From Parachlamydiales bacterium (GTDB taxonomy: Bacteria > Chlamydiota > Chlamydiia > Chlamydiales > Parachlamydiaceae): a stretch of 64,000 nt of DNA. The stretch lies in NCBI GenBank assembly GCA_020051075.1, contig JAGVJP010000062.1, forward strand, positions 1-64,000, in the 5' to 3' direction. The notes under the pieces were generated by a model. The model was not told the DNA's origin and did no database searches. It saw only the letters and a list, made by a program, of their open reading frames with translations. Each line of letters starts with the position of its first letter. Positions within the stretch are counted from its first letter, which is position 1. Positions 44,934-54,371 of the stretch are shown here, piece by piece. The position numbers were made by a program, and so were the translations under genes.

Positions 44934-45305
44934 ATGAAAAAAGAGATTCATCCCCCATACCAGAAAGTTTTGTTTATCGATTCGGCTTCTGGTCACAAAT
45001 TTGTTTGTGGTTCAGCATTAAAACCTGAGGGAAAAGAGGTTTTCGAGGGTGTCGAATACCCTGTGTATTATCTCTCGATTTCGTCCACTTCGCACCCTTT
45101 CTTCACAGGAAGCAAGCAATTGGTCGACTCCGAAGGACGTGTTGAGAAGTTCAAACGTCGTTTTGAGCGGAAAAAAGAAGCTGCCCCTGAGGAGTCCGCG
45201 GGCGAAGAGCAAGCATCAAGCCAAGAGCAACCCTCTAAAGACAAGCATGAGAAAAAAGGTGCAGACAAAGGGGCTAAAGCTCCAAAGACTGCGAAGAAGA
45301 AATAG
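44934..45305 (+). CDS. rpmE: 50S ribosomal protein L31, type B, with C-terminal extension
   Basis: 123 residues. The first ~85 match type-B (zinc-free) L31: [37 protein letters not shown] and [15 protein letters not shown] further ~40 residues form a charged extension (Glu/Ala/Ser, then [15 protein letters not shown]) that ordinary L31 lacks; chlamydial L31 tends to be long. It begins the large translation block shared with Chlamydia. Confidence 0.92.
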   Translation: MKKEIHPPYQKVLFIDSASGHKFVCGSALKPEGKEVFEGVEYPVYYLSISSTSHPFFTGSKQLVDSEGRVEKFKRRFERKKEAAPEESAGEEQASSQEQPSKDKHEKKGADKGAKAPKTAKKK

Positions 45306-45356
45306 AGGGGATCTCCAACACTCTGCACTTCTCTCCGAAGGCGAATGTGAAAGGGC

Positions 45357-45567
45357 GTTGTTGCATAAATCACCACTGAGTCACTGAGATCAGTGAGGGG
45401 GGGTGAGATCAATCCTTTCTCTTCGTGTCATTCCTATCCTTCCCATCCTGTCAATTTTACAGGATGGGAAGGATAGGAATGATGGTAGGGAAATTTAGGC
45501 AATGGTTACTTTTTGATGTCATCATTCCTCATTGATCTCCCTGCCTCTGTGATGATTTATGCAACAC
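45357..45567. repeat. Nested palindrome: GTTGTTGCATAAATC arms around an AGGAT hairpin
   Basis: The outer arm GTTGTTGCATAAATCACCAC, followed by CTGAGTCACTGAG, pairs with ATTGATCTCCCTG and GTGATGATTTATGCAACA. Inside is a tight family-F hairpin, TCCTTCCCATCCTGTCA/ATTTTACAGGATGGGAAGGA. The outer module is unique in this window; it lies between rpmE and prfA. Confidence 0.8.
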
Positions 45568-45644
45568 CGGCGTGTGAATGTCCTCTTTTGCTTTGTCTAA
45601 TATTTTAGTGTTCTTCTTCGCTTAACTCAATGATCTCAGGCCTT

Positions 45645-46721
45645 ATGGAACAGAAAATTCAACAGCTCCTTTCCCGACTTGCTGAAGTTGAAGAAGTTCT
45701 AGGGCAGCCCCATCTGTATGAAGATCAGAAGAAATTTCGTGCCTATTCGCAAGAGCATGCTTATCTCACCCAGCTGAAGAATGTCTGGGAAGAGAAGAAG
45801 CGACTTGAGCAGCAAATTGCCGACAACCAAGAATTGCTTAAAATCGAAAAAGATTTTGAATTTGCTGAGGTGTTACGGGAAGATCTCTCCCAGCTCGTAA
45901 AGAAGGTTGAAGACCTTCAAACTCAGATCGAAAACCTCCTCGTCCCTCCCGATCCCAATGACCACCGCCCGACGATCATCGAGTTGCGTGCTGGCACAGG
46001 AGGCGATGAAGCAGCTCTGTTTGTCGGCGACTGCGTCCGCATGTACAAACTCTTTGCCGATAAGATGGGCTGGCGCTACGAATTGCTATCGTGCACCCCT
46101 TCTGAAATTGGGGGATTCAAAGAATATGTGATGGTCATCACAGGGCAGAACGTCTACCGTTTTCTCCATTATGAAGCAGGGACCCATCGTGTGCAGCGCA
46201 TCCCTCAGACGGAGGCGCAAGGGCGTGTTCATACCTCTGCGATCACTGTGGCGGTGCTGCACGAGCCCGACGAGAGCGAAGAGATCAACATCGATGAAAA
46301 AGAACTTCGAGTCGACACCTATCGTTCTTCAGGAGCTGGCGGACAGCACGTCAACGTGACTGATAGCGCAGTCCGCCTGACCCATATTCCCACCGGCATC
46401 GTTGTTTCTTGCCAAGATGAGCGGAGCCAGCATAAAAACAAAGACAAGGCGATGCGCATCTTAAAGGCAAAGTTGGCTGAAGCTGAAGAGCAGAAGCAGC
46501 AACAGGCCATGGCGACGACGCGGATGTCCCAGGTGGGTTCTGGAGACCGCTCTGAGCGGATCCGTACTTATAACTTCCCCCAAAACCGCTTGACAGAACA
46601 TCGGATCAATCTCACCAAGTATAACCTCGACCAGATCATGAATGGAGAACTGTATGATGTGGTTTCTCCTTTAGTCGCCTATTTCCATCAAGAAAAACTT
46701 AAAGCTGCTGACCCCACATGA
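45645..46721 (+). CDS. prfA: Peptide chain release factor 1
   Basis: 358 residues. The GGQ motif ([10 protein letters not shown]) is present for peptidyl-tRNA hydrolysis, and the domain 2 recognition region with its PxT-type motif reads [23 protein letters not shown] 45645 ([15 protein letters not shown] 5 nt upstream) fits the family start; an in-frame ATG at 45630 has no ribosome binding site. It overlaps prmC by 4 nt. Confidence 0.95.
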   Translation: MEQKIQQLLSRLAEVEEVLGQPHLYEDQKKFRAYSQEHAYLTQLKNVWEEKKRLEQQIADNQELLKIEKDFEFAEVLREDLSQLVKKVEDLQTQIENLLVPPDPNDHRPTIIELRAGTGGDEAALFVGDCVRMYKLFADKMGWRYELLSCTPSEIGGFKEYVMVITGQNVYRFLHYEAGTHRVQRIPQTEAQGRVHTSAITVAVLHEPDESEEINIDEKELRVDTYRSSGAGGQHVNVTDSAVRLTHIPTGIVVSCQDERSQHKNKDKAMRILKAKLAEAEEQKQQQAMATTRMSQVGSGDRSERIRTYNFPQNRLTEHRINLTKYNLDQIMNGELYDVVSPLVAYFHQEKLKAADPT

Positions 46722-47572
46722 AAAACGTGGGTGAATTGTTAGCAGAGTTCACCTCCTCTTTTTCAGCTCACCACTTTGACTTGCCTCGACGGCAAGCAGA
46801 AGATCTCTTGTCCGACCTTCTCCGTTGCGGACGGACTGAACTCTACCTCGATAAAGAGCGTATTCTCACCTCACAAGAGTCTGAACGTGCTGATTTATGG
46901 CTTCAAAGGCGGCTGCAAGGGGAGCCTCTGGCCTATATCAGCGGCGGCGTCGAATTCTATGGTTGCTCGCTAAATATCACCCCCCACGTGCTAATTCCAA
47001 GACAGGAGACTGAACTTCTTGTCGATCAAATCGTCAACCAGCTCAAAGCGGAAGAGACTCAAGGGAAAGTGTTATGGGATCTCTGCTGCGGGTCGGGTTG
47101 TATCGCGATTGCTCTCAAGAAAAACCTCCCCGATCTTGAAGTCTGTGCTTCTGATTGCTCGGCCGAAGCGATCGCCTTGACGAGAGCTAACGCTGCGGGC
47201 GAAGGGGTAGTGATCGAGTCGTTTCTTGGAGATCTCTTAAGTCCCTTTGCAGGGAAAAGGGCGCATTATGTTGTCTGCAACCCTCCCTATGTCTCTGAAG
47301 AGGAGTATCAAGTTCTCGACAGGGGGGTGAAAGATTATGAGCCAAGAGGCGCTTTAGTTGGGGGAGTGGATGGGTTAGAATTTTATCATCGGCTTGCACA
47401 AGAGCTGCCGTCTCACTTGCACGCGCATGCACGCGTGTGGTTTGAAATCGGTTATCAGCAAGGGAGAAGCGTTCAAGAAATATTTTCGACTCCTGAATGG
47501 ATAAAACAAGAGGTGCGCAACGATTGGGCCGGCCATCCACGTTTCTTTTACTGCGAGCGCGGTACAAGATGA
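46718..47572 (+). CDS. prmC: Release factor glutamine methyltransferase
   Basis: 284 residues. SAM-binding [15 protein letters not shown] and the catalytic [10 protein letters not shown] motif are clear. It methylates the Gln of the GGQ motif of release factors; overlap with prfA (ATGA) fits that. Its last 10 bp are already within the following palindrome. Confidence 0.94.
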   Translation: MKNVGELLAEFTSSFSAHHFDLPRRQAEDLLSDLLRCGRTELYLDKERILTSQESERADLWLQRRLQGEPLAYISGGVEFYGCSLNITPHVLIPRQETELLVDQIVNQLKAEETQGKVLWDLCCGSGCIAIALKKNLPDLEVCASDCSAEAIALTRANAAGEGVVIESFLGDLLSPFAGKRAHYVVCNPPYVSEEEYQVLDRGVKDYEPRGALVGGVDGLEFYHRLAQELPSHLHAHARVWFEIGYQQGRSVQEIFSTPEWIKQEVRNDWAGHPRFFYCERGTR

Positions 47573-47870
47573 GCAGGATCATAAAGCCACAACAATAAAA
47601 CAAGATAGGCAGGATCGCTTCGCGGCAGGATAGGCAGGATAACAAAAAAACAGGATAGGAAGGATGGTAAGGATAAAAAATAGAAAATAATCATCTCTTT
47701 CTATTTCATCATTTAAGAAAGCTACTTAATCTTATTCCTATTATATTATCTTTTCCTATCTTTCCCATCCTCCCTATCCTGTTTTTTTTGTTATCCTGCC
47801 TATCCTGCCGCGAAGCGATCCTGCCTATCCTGTTTTATTGTCTTTCGAAGTGGAGATCTGCCTATCTTGT
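47563..47870. repeat. AGGAT-module palindrome (family F), copy 4
   Basis: Same layout as the copy at 7813: left arm ending in GGATAGGAAGGATGG units with the core ATCGCTTCGCGGCAGGAT, an AT-rich loop (about 47690-47750) resembling the 7813 loop, and a complementary right arm. It sits between prmC and ffh, both plus strand. The remaining 47871-48006 is AT-rich with no gene. Confidence 0.85.
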
Positions 47871-48006
47871 ATCACTCCAATCTTTCCATTCTTTTTCCTT
47901 GAAAATGAATGTTTTTTTTATTATTCTCTCCCTCATATCAGAAGCAATTTTGTCATTCTTTCGTGAAAGAGTGGTTGTTTTTTATTGAAGAAATTTTTGA
48001 GGTTTT

Positions 48007-49335
48007 GTGTTTGGGGCGTTGACAAATAAGTTACAAGGTGTTTTTTCTAAGTTGACTGGTAAGAAAAAGTTGACTGAAGAAAACATTGGCGACGCTGTAA
48101 ATGAAGTCCGTTTAGCTCTGCTTGAGGCTGATGTCAACTATAGCGTCACAAAAACGTTGGTTAAGCAGCTCAAAGAGAAAGCTTTAGGTGAGGATGTCTT
48201 CAAATCGGTCACGCCAGGCCAGCAGTTCATTAAAATTGTCCACGATGAATTGATCGCTCTGATGGGCGGGCTTGAAGAGGGGATCAACCTCGACAATAAG
48301 CCAACGGTCATCATGCTCTGCGGATTGCAAGGGTCTGGGAAGACAACGCAATGTGCCAAACTCGCTAAATTTCTCAAGAAAACCGGAAAAGTCACAAAAC
48401 CTTTACTTGCTGCGTGTGATCTGCAACGGCCTGCAGCCGTGGACCAGCTGAAAACTCTCGGACAGCAGATTGGGGTTCCAGTCTTCACCATCGATGGCGA
48501 GACCGACCCCATCCGAGTGGCCCGAGAGGCATTGAAGCAGATGAAAGAGGGAGAGCACGATCTCCTGATCGTCGACACCGCAGGCAGGCTTCATATTGAC
48601 GAAGAGCTGATGCAGCAGCTCGAAAAAATTAAAGCGGTGCTGAACCCGCACGAAATCTTATTTGTCGCTAACGCTGCAACGGGTCAGGATGCTGTCAATA
48701 TCGCTGCCGAATTCAACAAACAAATTGCTCTCACAGGTTCAATTTTAACCATGTTGGATGGAAACACCAGAGGGGGAGCGGCGATCTCTATCCGGCAAGT
48801 GACTGGCAAGCCGCTGAAGTTTGAAGGAATCGGAGAACGGATCGACGACATCCAGCCATTTAATCCAAAATCGATGGCTGATCGGATTTTGGGGATGGGC
48901 GATACGATCAACTTGGTGCGCAAAGCCCAAGAGCACATGGATAAAGAAGAAGTTGAGAAGTTAGAGAAGAAGATCAAGACGGCAACATTCACTTATGAAG
49001 ACTATCTCAAACAGATTCAAGCTGTGAAGAAGATGGGATCGATCAAGAGCCTGCTTGGGATGTTGCCTGGGATGAGTCAGATGCCTGCGATGGACTTTGA
49101 TGAAAAGGAGTTCTTTAAAGTCGAAGCGATGATCCTCTCAATGACTCCTGATGAGCGATCAGAAAAGTGTGAAATGCTCAATCCACGGAGAAAGAGGATC
49201 GCTCAAGGGAGCGGAACGAAAATCGAGGATGTCAACAAACTCGTTAAATCGTTCAAGCAAGCAAAGCAATTTTTTAAAAATATGCCAAATATGAAACAAT
49301 TTGAAAAGATGATGGGAGGCTCCTTATGGCGCTAA
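48007..49335 (+). CDS. ffh: Signal recognition particle protein
   Basis: 442 residues from GTG 48007 (TTGAGG upstream). Four-helix N domain, GTPase G domain (GLQGSGKTTQ, DTAGRLHIDEEL, TMLDGNTRGGAAIS) and a methionine-containing M domain (LLGMLPGMSQMP) that binds signal peptides and 4.5S RNA. The 3' end overlaps rpsP by 10 nt. Confidence 0.96.
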   Translation: MFGALTNKLQGVFSKLTGKKKLTEENIGDAVNEVRLALLEADVNYSVTKTLVKQLKEKALGEDVFKSVTPGQQFIKIVHDELIALMGGLEEGINLDNKPTVIMLCGLQGSGKTTQCAKLAKFLKKTGKVTKPLLAACDLQRPAAVDQLKTLGQQIGVPVFTIDGETDPIRVAREALKQMKEGEHDLLIVDTAGRLHIDEELMQQLEKIKAVLNPHEILFVANAATGQDAVNIAAEFNKQIALTGSILTMLDGNTRGGAAISIRQVTGKPLKFEGIGERIDDIQPFNPKSMADRILGMGDTINLVRKAQEHMDKEEVEKLEKKIKTATFTYEDYLKQIQAVKKMGSIKSLLGMLPGMSQMPAMDFDEKEFFKVEAMILSMTPDERSEKCEMLNPRRKRIAQGSGTKIEDVNKLVKSFKQAKQFFKNMPNMKQFEKMMGGSLWR

Positions 49336-49658
49336 AAATAAGGTTGCGGCAGCAAGGCCGCACAAATCGTGCATTCTATCGGTTGGTTGTCACCGATTCC
49401 CGCTCTCCAAGAGATGGGAAATATGTCGAGCTCGTCGGCTGGTACAACCCTATAGAAGCTGAAGATGACAAGAGATTGTCAATAAAAGAAGATCGAATCG
49501 AGTATTGGCTCAACACGGGTGCACAACTGTCTGAAAAAGCAGAGCATTTGATTAAGCACACTGCTCCTCATCTTGTGAAGGCTCAAGTGAACAAAGTGAT
49601 CGCCCATAAAGCCAAAGCTGCTGAAAAGCGAAAGTTGAAAAGCAAGGCAAAAGCTTAG
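49326..49658 (+). CDS. rpsP: 30S ribosomal protein S16
   Basis: 110 residues. MALKIRLRQQGRTNRAFYRL and RIEYWLNTGAQLSE are diagnostic; the C-terminal ~25 residues are a Lys/Ala-rich extension. Its GGAGG site lies inside the end of ffh. Overlaps trmD by one base. Confidence 0.95.
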   Translation: MALKIRLRQQGRTNRAFYRLVVTDSRSPRDGKYVELVGWYNPIEAEDDKRLSIKEDRIEYWLNTGAQLSEKAEHLIKHTAPHLVKAQVNKVIAHKAKAAEKRKLKSKAKA

Positions 49659-50356
49659 TGCGAATCGATATTCTTTCGCTCTTTCCAGGGTACTTTCAAG
49701 GCCCTTTTGATGAAAGCATGATCAAACGGGCTTCGGAAAAAGGAATATTAGAAATTACACTCACCGATATCAGAGATTTTGCTGATAATCGACATCGACG
49801 AGTAGACGACCGCCCCTATGGGGGAGGTCCCGGCATGGTGCTGATGGCGAAGCCCGTTGTCGATGCCATTAGGCATGTGAAATCTCCCGATGCGCATGTG
49901 GTTTACCTTTCCCCTAAGGGGAAGGTCCTCACAGCGGCTAAGAGCCGGGAGCTTGCTCAAAAGAAGCATCTCGTCCTTTTGTGCGGCCACTACGAAGGGA
50001 TCGATCAGCGAGCGCTAGATTGCGAAGTTGATGAAGAGGTGAGTATTGGCGATTTTGTCTTGACTAATGGGTGTTTAGCTGCCATCGTCTTGGTCGACGC
50101 AGTTGTACGGTTCATCCCAGGCGTATTAGGACATCCTTTGGGAGCTCAAAATGAATCTTTTGAGAATGGTTTGTTAGAGCATTCCCAATACACGAGGCCT
50201 GTCAACTTTGAGGGGAGGGTTGTTCCCGATGTTCTATTGAGCGGGAACCACCAGGAGATTGAAAAATGGCGCGAAGAGGACGGATATAAAAAGACATGTG
50301 AGGTCAGACCCGACCTTTACCGAAATATTAAGATTAAATTGGAGAATGGATCATGA
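49658..50356 (+). CDS. trmD: tRNA (guanine(37)-N1)-methyltransferase
   Basis: 232 residues from GTG 49658, which overlaps the rpsP stop (TAGTG). SPOUT trefoil-knot enzyme preventing +1 frameshifting. Signatures: [41 protein letters not shown] and the knot [20 protein letters not shown] followed by RFIPGVLG. Confidence 0.96.
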   Translation: MRIDILSLFPGYFQGPFDESMIKRASEKGILEITLTDIRDFADNRHRRVDDRPYGGGPGMVLMAKPVVDAIRHVKSPDAHVVYLSPKGKVLTAAKSRELAQKKHLVLLCGHYEGIDQRALDCEVDEEVSIGDFVLTNGCLAAIVLVDAVVRFIPGVLGHPLGAQNESFENGLLEHSQYTRPVNFEGRVVPDVLLSGNHQEIEKWREEDGYKKTCEVRPDLYRNIKIKLENGS

Positions 50357-50772
50357 GTCGATCTGCTATTATTGAGAAATTAGAAAAGCAGCAATTAAAA
50401 AACGATATTCCTCATTTCTGCATTGGAGATACAATCCGCGTGCACACACGGATTATTGAAGGGGATAAGGAGAGAATCCAAGCATTCACAGGCACCGTCA
50501 TCGCAAAGAAAGGATGCGGCCTATCGGAAACTTTTTCACTTCATCGTGTTGCCTATGGCGAAGGGATGGAGCGAGTTTTTATGCTGAACAGTCCCCGCAT
50601 AGCGAAAATTGAAGTGATGAAAGAAGGGCATGTTCGTCGAAGCAAGCTCTACTACTTACGGGGCACATCTGGGAAAGCTTCTAAAGTCAAGGGTCGCTTT
50701 ACCGCTCGTCGGAAGAAAGCTGCTGTTGAAGAAACGAACAACAGCGCACCAGAGCAGAATTCACAGGAATAG
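50353..50772 (+). CDS. rplS: 50S ribosomal protein L19
   Basis: 139 residues. [30 protein letters not shown] and [19 protein letters not shown] are characteristic. The C-terminal ~20 residues extend past the usual end. ATG overlaps trmD by 4 nt. Confidence 0.96.
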   Translation: MSRSAIIEKLEKQQLKNDIPHFCIGDTIRVHTRIIEGDKERIQAFTGTVIAKKGCGLSETFSLHRVAYGEGMERVFMLNSPRIAKIEVMKEGHVRRSKLYYLRGTSGKASKVKGRFTARRKKAAVEETNNSAPEQNSQE

Positions 50773-50817
50773 TCCTGAGATCATCCTCTGTGCATGCACA
50801 TTGTTCATAGCTCTTTT

Positions 50818-50968
50818 TTTAACGCAAAGGAGCAAAGAGGCGCAAAGGCGCAAAGAAGAGCGACAACGCTTGGGGTGAAATTTTTAAATGATATAAGAAA
50901 ATATATTTGATTTTTCAATCCCCTCTTTGCGTCTTTGCGCCTCTTTTGCTTCTTTGCGTTAAAAAAGG
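50818..50968. repeat. CGCAAAGG-module palindrome (module G)
   Basis: The left arm is AACGCAAAGGAGCAAAGAGG then CGCAAAGGCGCAAAGA; the right arm is CTTTGCGTCTTTGCGCCTC then TTTTGCTTCTTTGCGTT. The loop is AT-rich. It lies between rplS and rnhB and is directly followed by a partial GGGCACG half-element (about 50970-51020) that supplies the rnhB ribosome binding site. Confidence 0.85.
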
Positions 50969-51026
50969 GTTAGACACGGGCCGGGCTCGTTCACGAAAGG
51001 GGCCGTCGGGCACGAAAAGGAGAGAC

Positions 51027-51713
51027 GTGAATAGTCACAAGGATTCTAAAGAGCATCTCCGATTAGAAGAAATGCTCGCTTTTGAACGAGACTTTCAACA
51101 GCAAGGGTACACTCACGTTGCTGGAATAGACGAAGCAGGGAGAGGCCCGTTAGCTGGTCCTGTTGTCGCAGCAGCTTGTCTGCTTCCCACTGGATGGATG
51201 CTCCCACAGGTCAATGATAGTAAACAGCTGTCGCCTCAACTGAGGAAGCGCCTTTATGAACAGATCCTGGAGGATGAAAGAGTCTTGTTTGGGGTGGGAG
51301 TTGTCCACGCCGCTGAAATCGATCGGATCAACATCTACCAGGCGACTATTGCAGCCATGTTGCAGGCGGTTTCGGCTCTGTGCCAGCAGCCAGACTTCCT
51401 CCTTGTCGATGGGATGCCTTTGAAACACCCTACTATTCCCTCTCTGAAGATTATCAGAGGAGATCAGCGCTCCTTGTCGATTGCAGCGGCATCAATCATT
51501 GCAAAGGAAACAAGAGATGAGCTGATGAGAGAATATCATCAACTATGGCCAGATTATGGCTTTGGACAACATATGGGTTATGGGACACCGCAGCATTTAG
51601 CCGCGCTAGAGCTGAAAGGGCCATGCCCGATTCATCGGATGACGTTTGCTCCGGTCAAGCATATGGCGTGTAGCAATGCTAATAGCGATCTGCAAGAGGA
51701 GTCATTATGCTAA
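51027..51713 (+). CDS. rnhB: Ribonuclease HII
   Basis: 228 residues from GTG 51027, which has AGGAG 6 nt upstream; a longer open frame to 50907 only translates the repeat. [14 protein letters not shown] carries the catalytic Asp-Glu, [11 protein letters not shown] follows, and DGMPLK and the SIIAKETRD region complete the active site. It removes RNA from RNA-DNA hybrids. Overlaps the YicC gene by 7 nt. Confidence 0.94.
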   Translation: MNSHKDSKEHLRLEEMLAFERDFQQQGYTHVAGIDEAGRGPLAGPVVAAACLLPTGWMLPQVNDSKQLSPQLRKRLYEQILEDERVLFGVGVVHAAEIDRINIYQATIAAMLQAVSALCQQPDFLLVDGMPLKHPTIPSLKIIRGDQRSLSIAAASIIAKETRDELMREYHQLWPDYGFGQHMGYGTPQHLAALELKGPCPIHRMTFAPVKHMACSNANSDLQEESLC

Positions 51714-52591
51714 GAAGTATGACTGGATATGGCCGTGCAAGCAAGAGTACAACGCTAGGCAACTTTGTCATAGAAATTCAATCTGTCAACAGGAAGCACC
51801 TCGAGGTGGGGACACACCTCCCTATTGAGTTCAGCCACTTTGATATTGAATGCAGACAATGGGCCCTTCCTCAATTGTCGAGGGGGCATGTGACAATCAA
51901 ATTGAGCGTCCATCTTGAGAAGGGCGTCCGACAGTTTGTGATCCCCAATCTGCCTTTAGCAAGACAACTGAAAGAAGCTTGCGACCAGATTGCAGACGAC
52001 TTGGAGATGAGTGGCAAAGAACTGCTGCTGGCGATCCTTCCACAACGAACCGACCTCATCAGCGTTGAGGAGAACCTTGAAGACGATGACCTTTACCGAC
52101 ACATCCTCAAGGAGATATTTGACGAAGCGTTCCTGAAATTTCTTGAGATGAAAGTGAAGGAAGGGGAAGCATTGCAAGAAGATATCGTTCACCGCCTTGT
52201 TAAGATTGAAGAGGAGATGAAGACAATTGAAGCTCATCTTCCTTCAGCGACGAATAAATTCAGAGAGAAATTGACAGCCCGCTTAGAAGAACTTTTTTCA
52301 GGCCAGATAGAAAATGACGAACGGATTTTAAAAGAGGTTGCCCTCTTTGCTGAAAAAGTTGATATCTCTGAAGAGATTATCCGATTTTATGCCCATATCA
52401 ATGGTTTTAGAGAGTTGATTGCGTCGCCAGCATATTGTGTTGGCAAGACATTAGAGTTTGTGCTTCAGGAGTTGAGTCGAGAAATCAATACGATTGGAAA
52501 TAAATCATCGAATCTCGAAATTGCAAAAGCTGTGATCGAGGTCAAAAGCGAGCTTGAGCGAATTCGAGAACAGATTCAAAATGTTGAATGA
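51707..52591 (+). CDS. YicC-family endoribonuclease
   Basis: 294 residues. [11 protein letters not shown] at the N-terminus is the hallmark of the family, with [11 protein letters not shown]; the C-terminal part [22 protein letters not shown] and [13 protein letters not shown] is the DUF1732 region. YicC proteins are reported RNases. Placement before gmk matches other bacteria, where yicC-gmk-rpoZ is common. Confidence 0.92.
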   Translation: MLRSMTGYGRASKSTTLGNFVIEIQSVNRKHLEVGTHLPIEFSHFDIECRQWALPQLSRGHVTIKLSVHLEKGVRQFVIPNLPLARQLKEACDQIADDLEMSGKELLLAILPQRTDLISVEENLEDDDLYRHILKEIFDEAFLKFLEMKVKEGEALQEDIVHRLVKIEEEMKTIEAHLPSATNKFREKLTARLEELFSGQIENDERILKEVALFAEKVDISEEIIRFYAHINGFRELIASPAYCVGKTLEFVLQELSREINTIGNKSSNLEIAKAVIEVKSELERIREQIQNVE

Positions 52592-53189
52592 GAGGGATAT
52601 GGACGAATTATTGGGTCCTCCGCGAGAAGAAGGATTGGTCTTCATTGTCAGTGCTCCTGCAGGGACGGGGAAAACGACTCTTGTGCAGATGCTGTCAAAA
52701 GCCTTCTCTTTTGTCATCCCAAGTATCTCTTATACGACACGAAGGCCAAGGGATGGCGAGAAGGATGGTTTAGACTACTTTTTCATCACTGAGGAAGAGT
52801 TCGATAAAAAAATTGCTGATGGTGATTTTCTAGAATATGTTAAGCTATATGACACCTACTATGGAACTTCTCGTCAATGGGTGTTTGAACAAACAAAACG
52901 TGGGCGGCATGTTGTCCTTGTGATTGATACCCAAGGGGCGATGTCCCTTAAAGGAATTATTCCGGCAATCTATATTTTTGTCCGCCCACCTTCATTTGAA
53001 GTGTTGAGGGACCGTTTGTCAGGGAGGCAGACCGAACCTGATGCAGAAGTGGAAAAAAGATTAGAATGGGCCAAACAAGAACTTCTGCTTGGTGGCATGT
53101 ATGATTATCAGATCATCAACGATCGGCTTGAGGTAGCCTATGAAGTTCTTAAAAGTATTGTTATAGCTGAGTGCCATAAAATAAGGTAA
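52581..53189 (+). CDS. gmk: Guanylate kinase
   Basis: 202 residues from ATG 52581, overlapping the YicC gene by 11 nt; ATG 52599 is an alternative and the frame also extends upstream to a TTG. P-loop SAPAGTGKTTL, SYTTRRPRDGEKDGLDYFFI (GMP site), EYVKLYDTYYGTS and VLVIDTQGA are conserved. It phosphorylates GMP to GDP. Followed by a unique long hairpin, then the omega-like gene. Confidence 0.94.
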   Translation: MLNERDMDELLGPPREEGLVFIVSAPAGTGKTTLVQMLSKAFSFVIPSISYTTRRPRDGEKDGLDYFFITEEEFDKKIADGDFLEYVKLYDTYYGTSRQWVFEQTKRGRHVVLVIDTQGAMSLKGIIPAIYIFVRPPSFEVLRDRLSGRQTEPDAEVEKRLEWAKQELLLGGMYDYQIINDRLEVAYEVLKSIVIAECHKIR

Positions 53190-53190
53190 T

Positions 53191-53343
53191 CGTTCACGGG
53201 GGTCCAGGCCTTCAAAAATGGTTTTTGAATGGATGAGATGCGAAGAAATCGGCGAAATTCATAGTTTTTTACTATTAATGAGCCGATTTCTGAAGCAGAT
53301 CACCATTCAAACCCATTTGGGAAGGCCTACACCCCTGTGAACG
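53191..53343. repeat. Long non-tandem hairpin between gmk and the omega-like gene
   Basis: A 153-bp imperfect palindrome. Outer arms are CGTTCACGGGGGT, with CAGGCCTTC, against GAAGGCCTACACCCCTGTGA; middle arms are TTTTTGAATGG and CCATTCAAA; inner arms GAAATCGGC and GCCGATTTC. The word content is unlike any other element in the window. Confidence 0.8.
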
Positions 53344-53375
53344 GTTACAAAATAAGACGTTTACAAGGGGAAAAG

Positions 53376-53708
53376 ATGGATAAGAGTGCAAAAGGAAAAA
53401 ATATTACTAACGAGAAGTTGAGTAAAAAATTTGAGAACAACTTTGATTTAGTCAACTATGCGATCTCTCTTGCAGAGAACATGATTAAAACAGGCCGCGA
53501 AACTCGGGTAAAATCAGATGTTCAAAACCGTGCGATGCTGATTCTAGAAGAAATCAACCAGGGGAAAGACCAATTTGATGACATTTCTGAAGAGTTCCGC
53601 CGTTCACTAGATTACGCACACCATCCTGTGAGTGAGGATCTTAAGGAGAAAATCGTCTTTGAAAAGACAGTGGTTGTTCCTTATATTAACGAAGCAGAAG
53701 ACGTATAA
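53376..53708 (+). CDS. rpoZ: RNA polymerase omega-like subunit
   Basis: 110 residues from ATG 53376, with GGGG upstream; the frame from a GTG at 53337 starts inside the hairpin arm. FDLVNYAISLAENMI, then a charged stretch and MLILEEINQGKDQF resemble the omega pattern (F-x-LV-x-x-A-x-x-x-A... followed by A-L-x-E-I-x-x-G-K). The position directly after gmk, and the counterpart of C. trachomatis CT031, support omega. It is diverged, so the call rests on context as much as sequence. Confidence 0.65.
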   Translation: MDKSAKGKNITNEKLSKKFENNFDLVNYAISLAENMIKTGRETRVKSDVQNRAMLILEEINQGKDQFDDISEEFRRSLDYAHHPVSEDLKEKIVFEKTVVVPYINEAEDV

Positions 53709-53726
53709 TTTCTAACAGAAAACACC

Positions 53727-54359
53727 ATGAAAACGATTTTGCAGCTTCCCTCTTATGAGACTATGCCCCAATCAGACACTGCTGGATGGGTCATCTTTTT
53801 GGGAGTAGGCATTCTCCTTGCTCTCGTTTTCCTTTTCTTGATCGTTTGGTTTGGCTGGTGGAAGTCGTTGCGTCCCCATTCGATCTCTCCTTACACCGGC
53901 CTTCCGTTGAGGAGGGCGACAGACATCTCCTACTTCGCCACAGAAAGGATTTATCACTTCCTCTACTACATGAAAGAGTACGATAATCGGATCTTCGACC
54001 TTAAGAAAGCATCGCTATGCCGGGAAACTGGCCGGCTATTTCAAGACTCCGTGACTTGGTATGATGCCATCTTCGTCGATTGGACATTTATTCAGAAGCG
54101 GCATCCCGGGTCTTATGTCTCTTGGGGCAGCCTGAATCGTGACCAACAAGAGGCGATGCGAAATGCCCATGACTCCCTTGAAGGATTTCAAACCGGGTTT
54201 TCTTCGCCGACACCTTCTCCGCGCTCTGTCGAACCTCAATTTGCCTTCGCGAAGCCAGGCCCTCTCTACGTCGATATCGAAACAAAAACGTTGTTGGGGT
54301 GGAAAGTGGTTCCAGACACCGAACTCGAAGTGTTAATTGTGCAAAAACCAAAGAAATGA
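53727..54359 (+). CDS. Single-pass membrane protein of unknown function
   Basis: 210 residues. A membrane segment at about 21-45 (WVIFLGVGILLALVFLFLIV) is followed by a conserved-looking soluble domain: RPHSISPYTGLPLRRATD, YFATERIYHFLYYMKEYDN, KKASLCRETGRLF and WTFIQKRHPG. Trp/Tyr/Phe are unusually frequent. It is probably an inner-membrane or inclusion-facing protein restricted to Chlamydiae; function unknown. It lies between the omega-like gene and metG, 12 nt ahead of the latter. Confidence 0.75.
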   Translation: MKTILQLPSYETMPQSDTAGWVIFLGVGILLALVFLFLIVWFGWWKSLRPHSISPYTGLPLRRATDISYFATERIYHFLYYMKEYDNRIFDLKKASLCRETGRLFQDSVTWYDAIFVDWTFIQKRHPGSYVSWGSLNRDQQEAMRNAHDSLEGFQTGFSSPTPSPRSVEPQFAFAKPGPLYVDIETKTLLGWKVVPDTELEVLIVQKPKK

Positions 54360-54371
54360 GGCCTTATTGAG

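Noticed and set aside
50907-51026. 40-residue N-terminal extension of RNase HII
   Set aside because: It translates the CGCAAAGG palindrome arm; GTG 51027 has a clear AGGAG.
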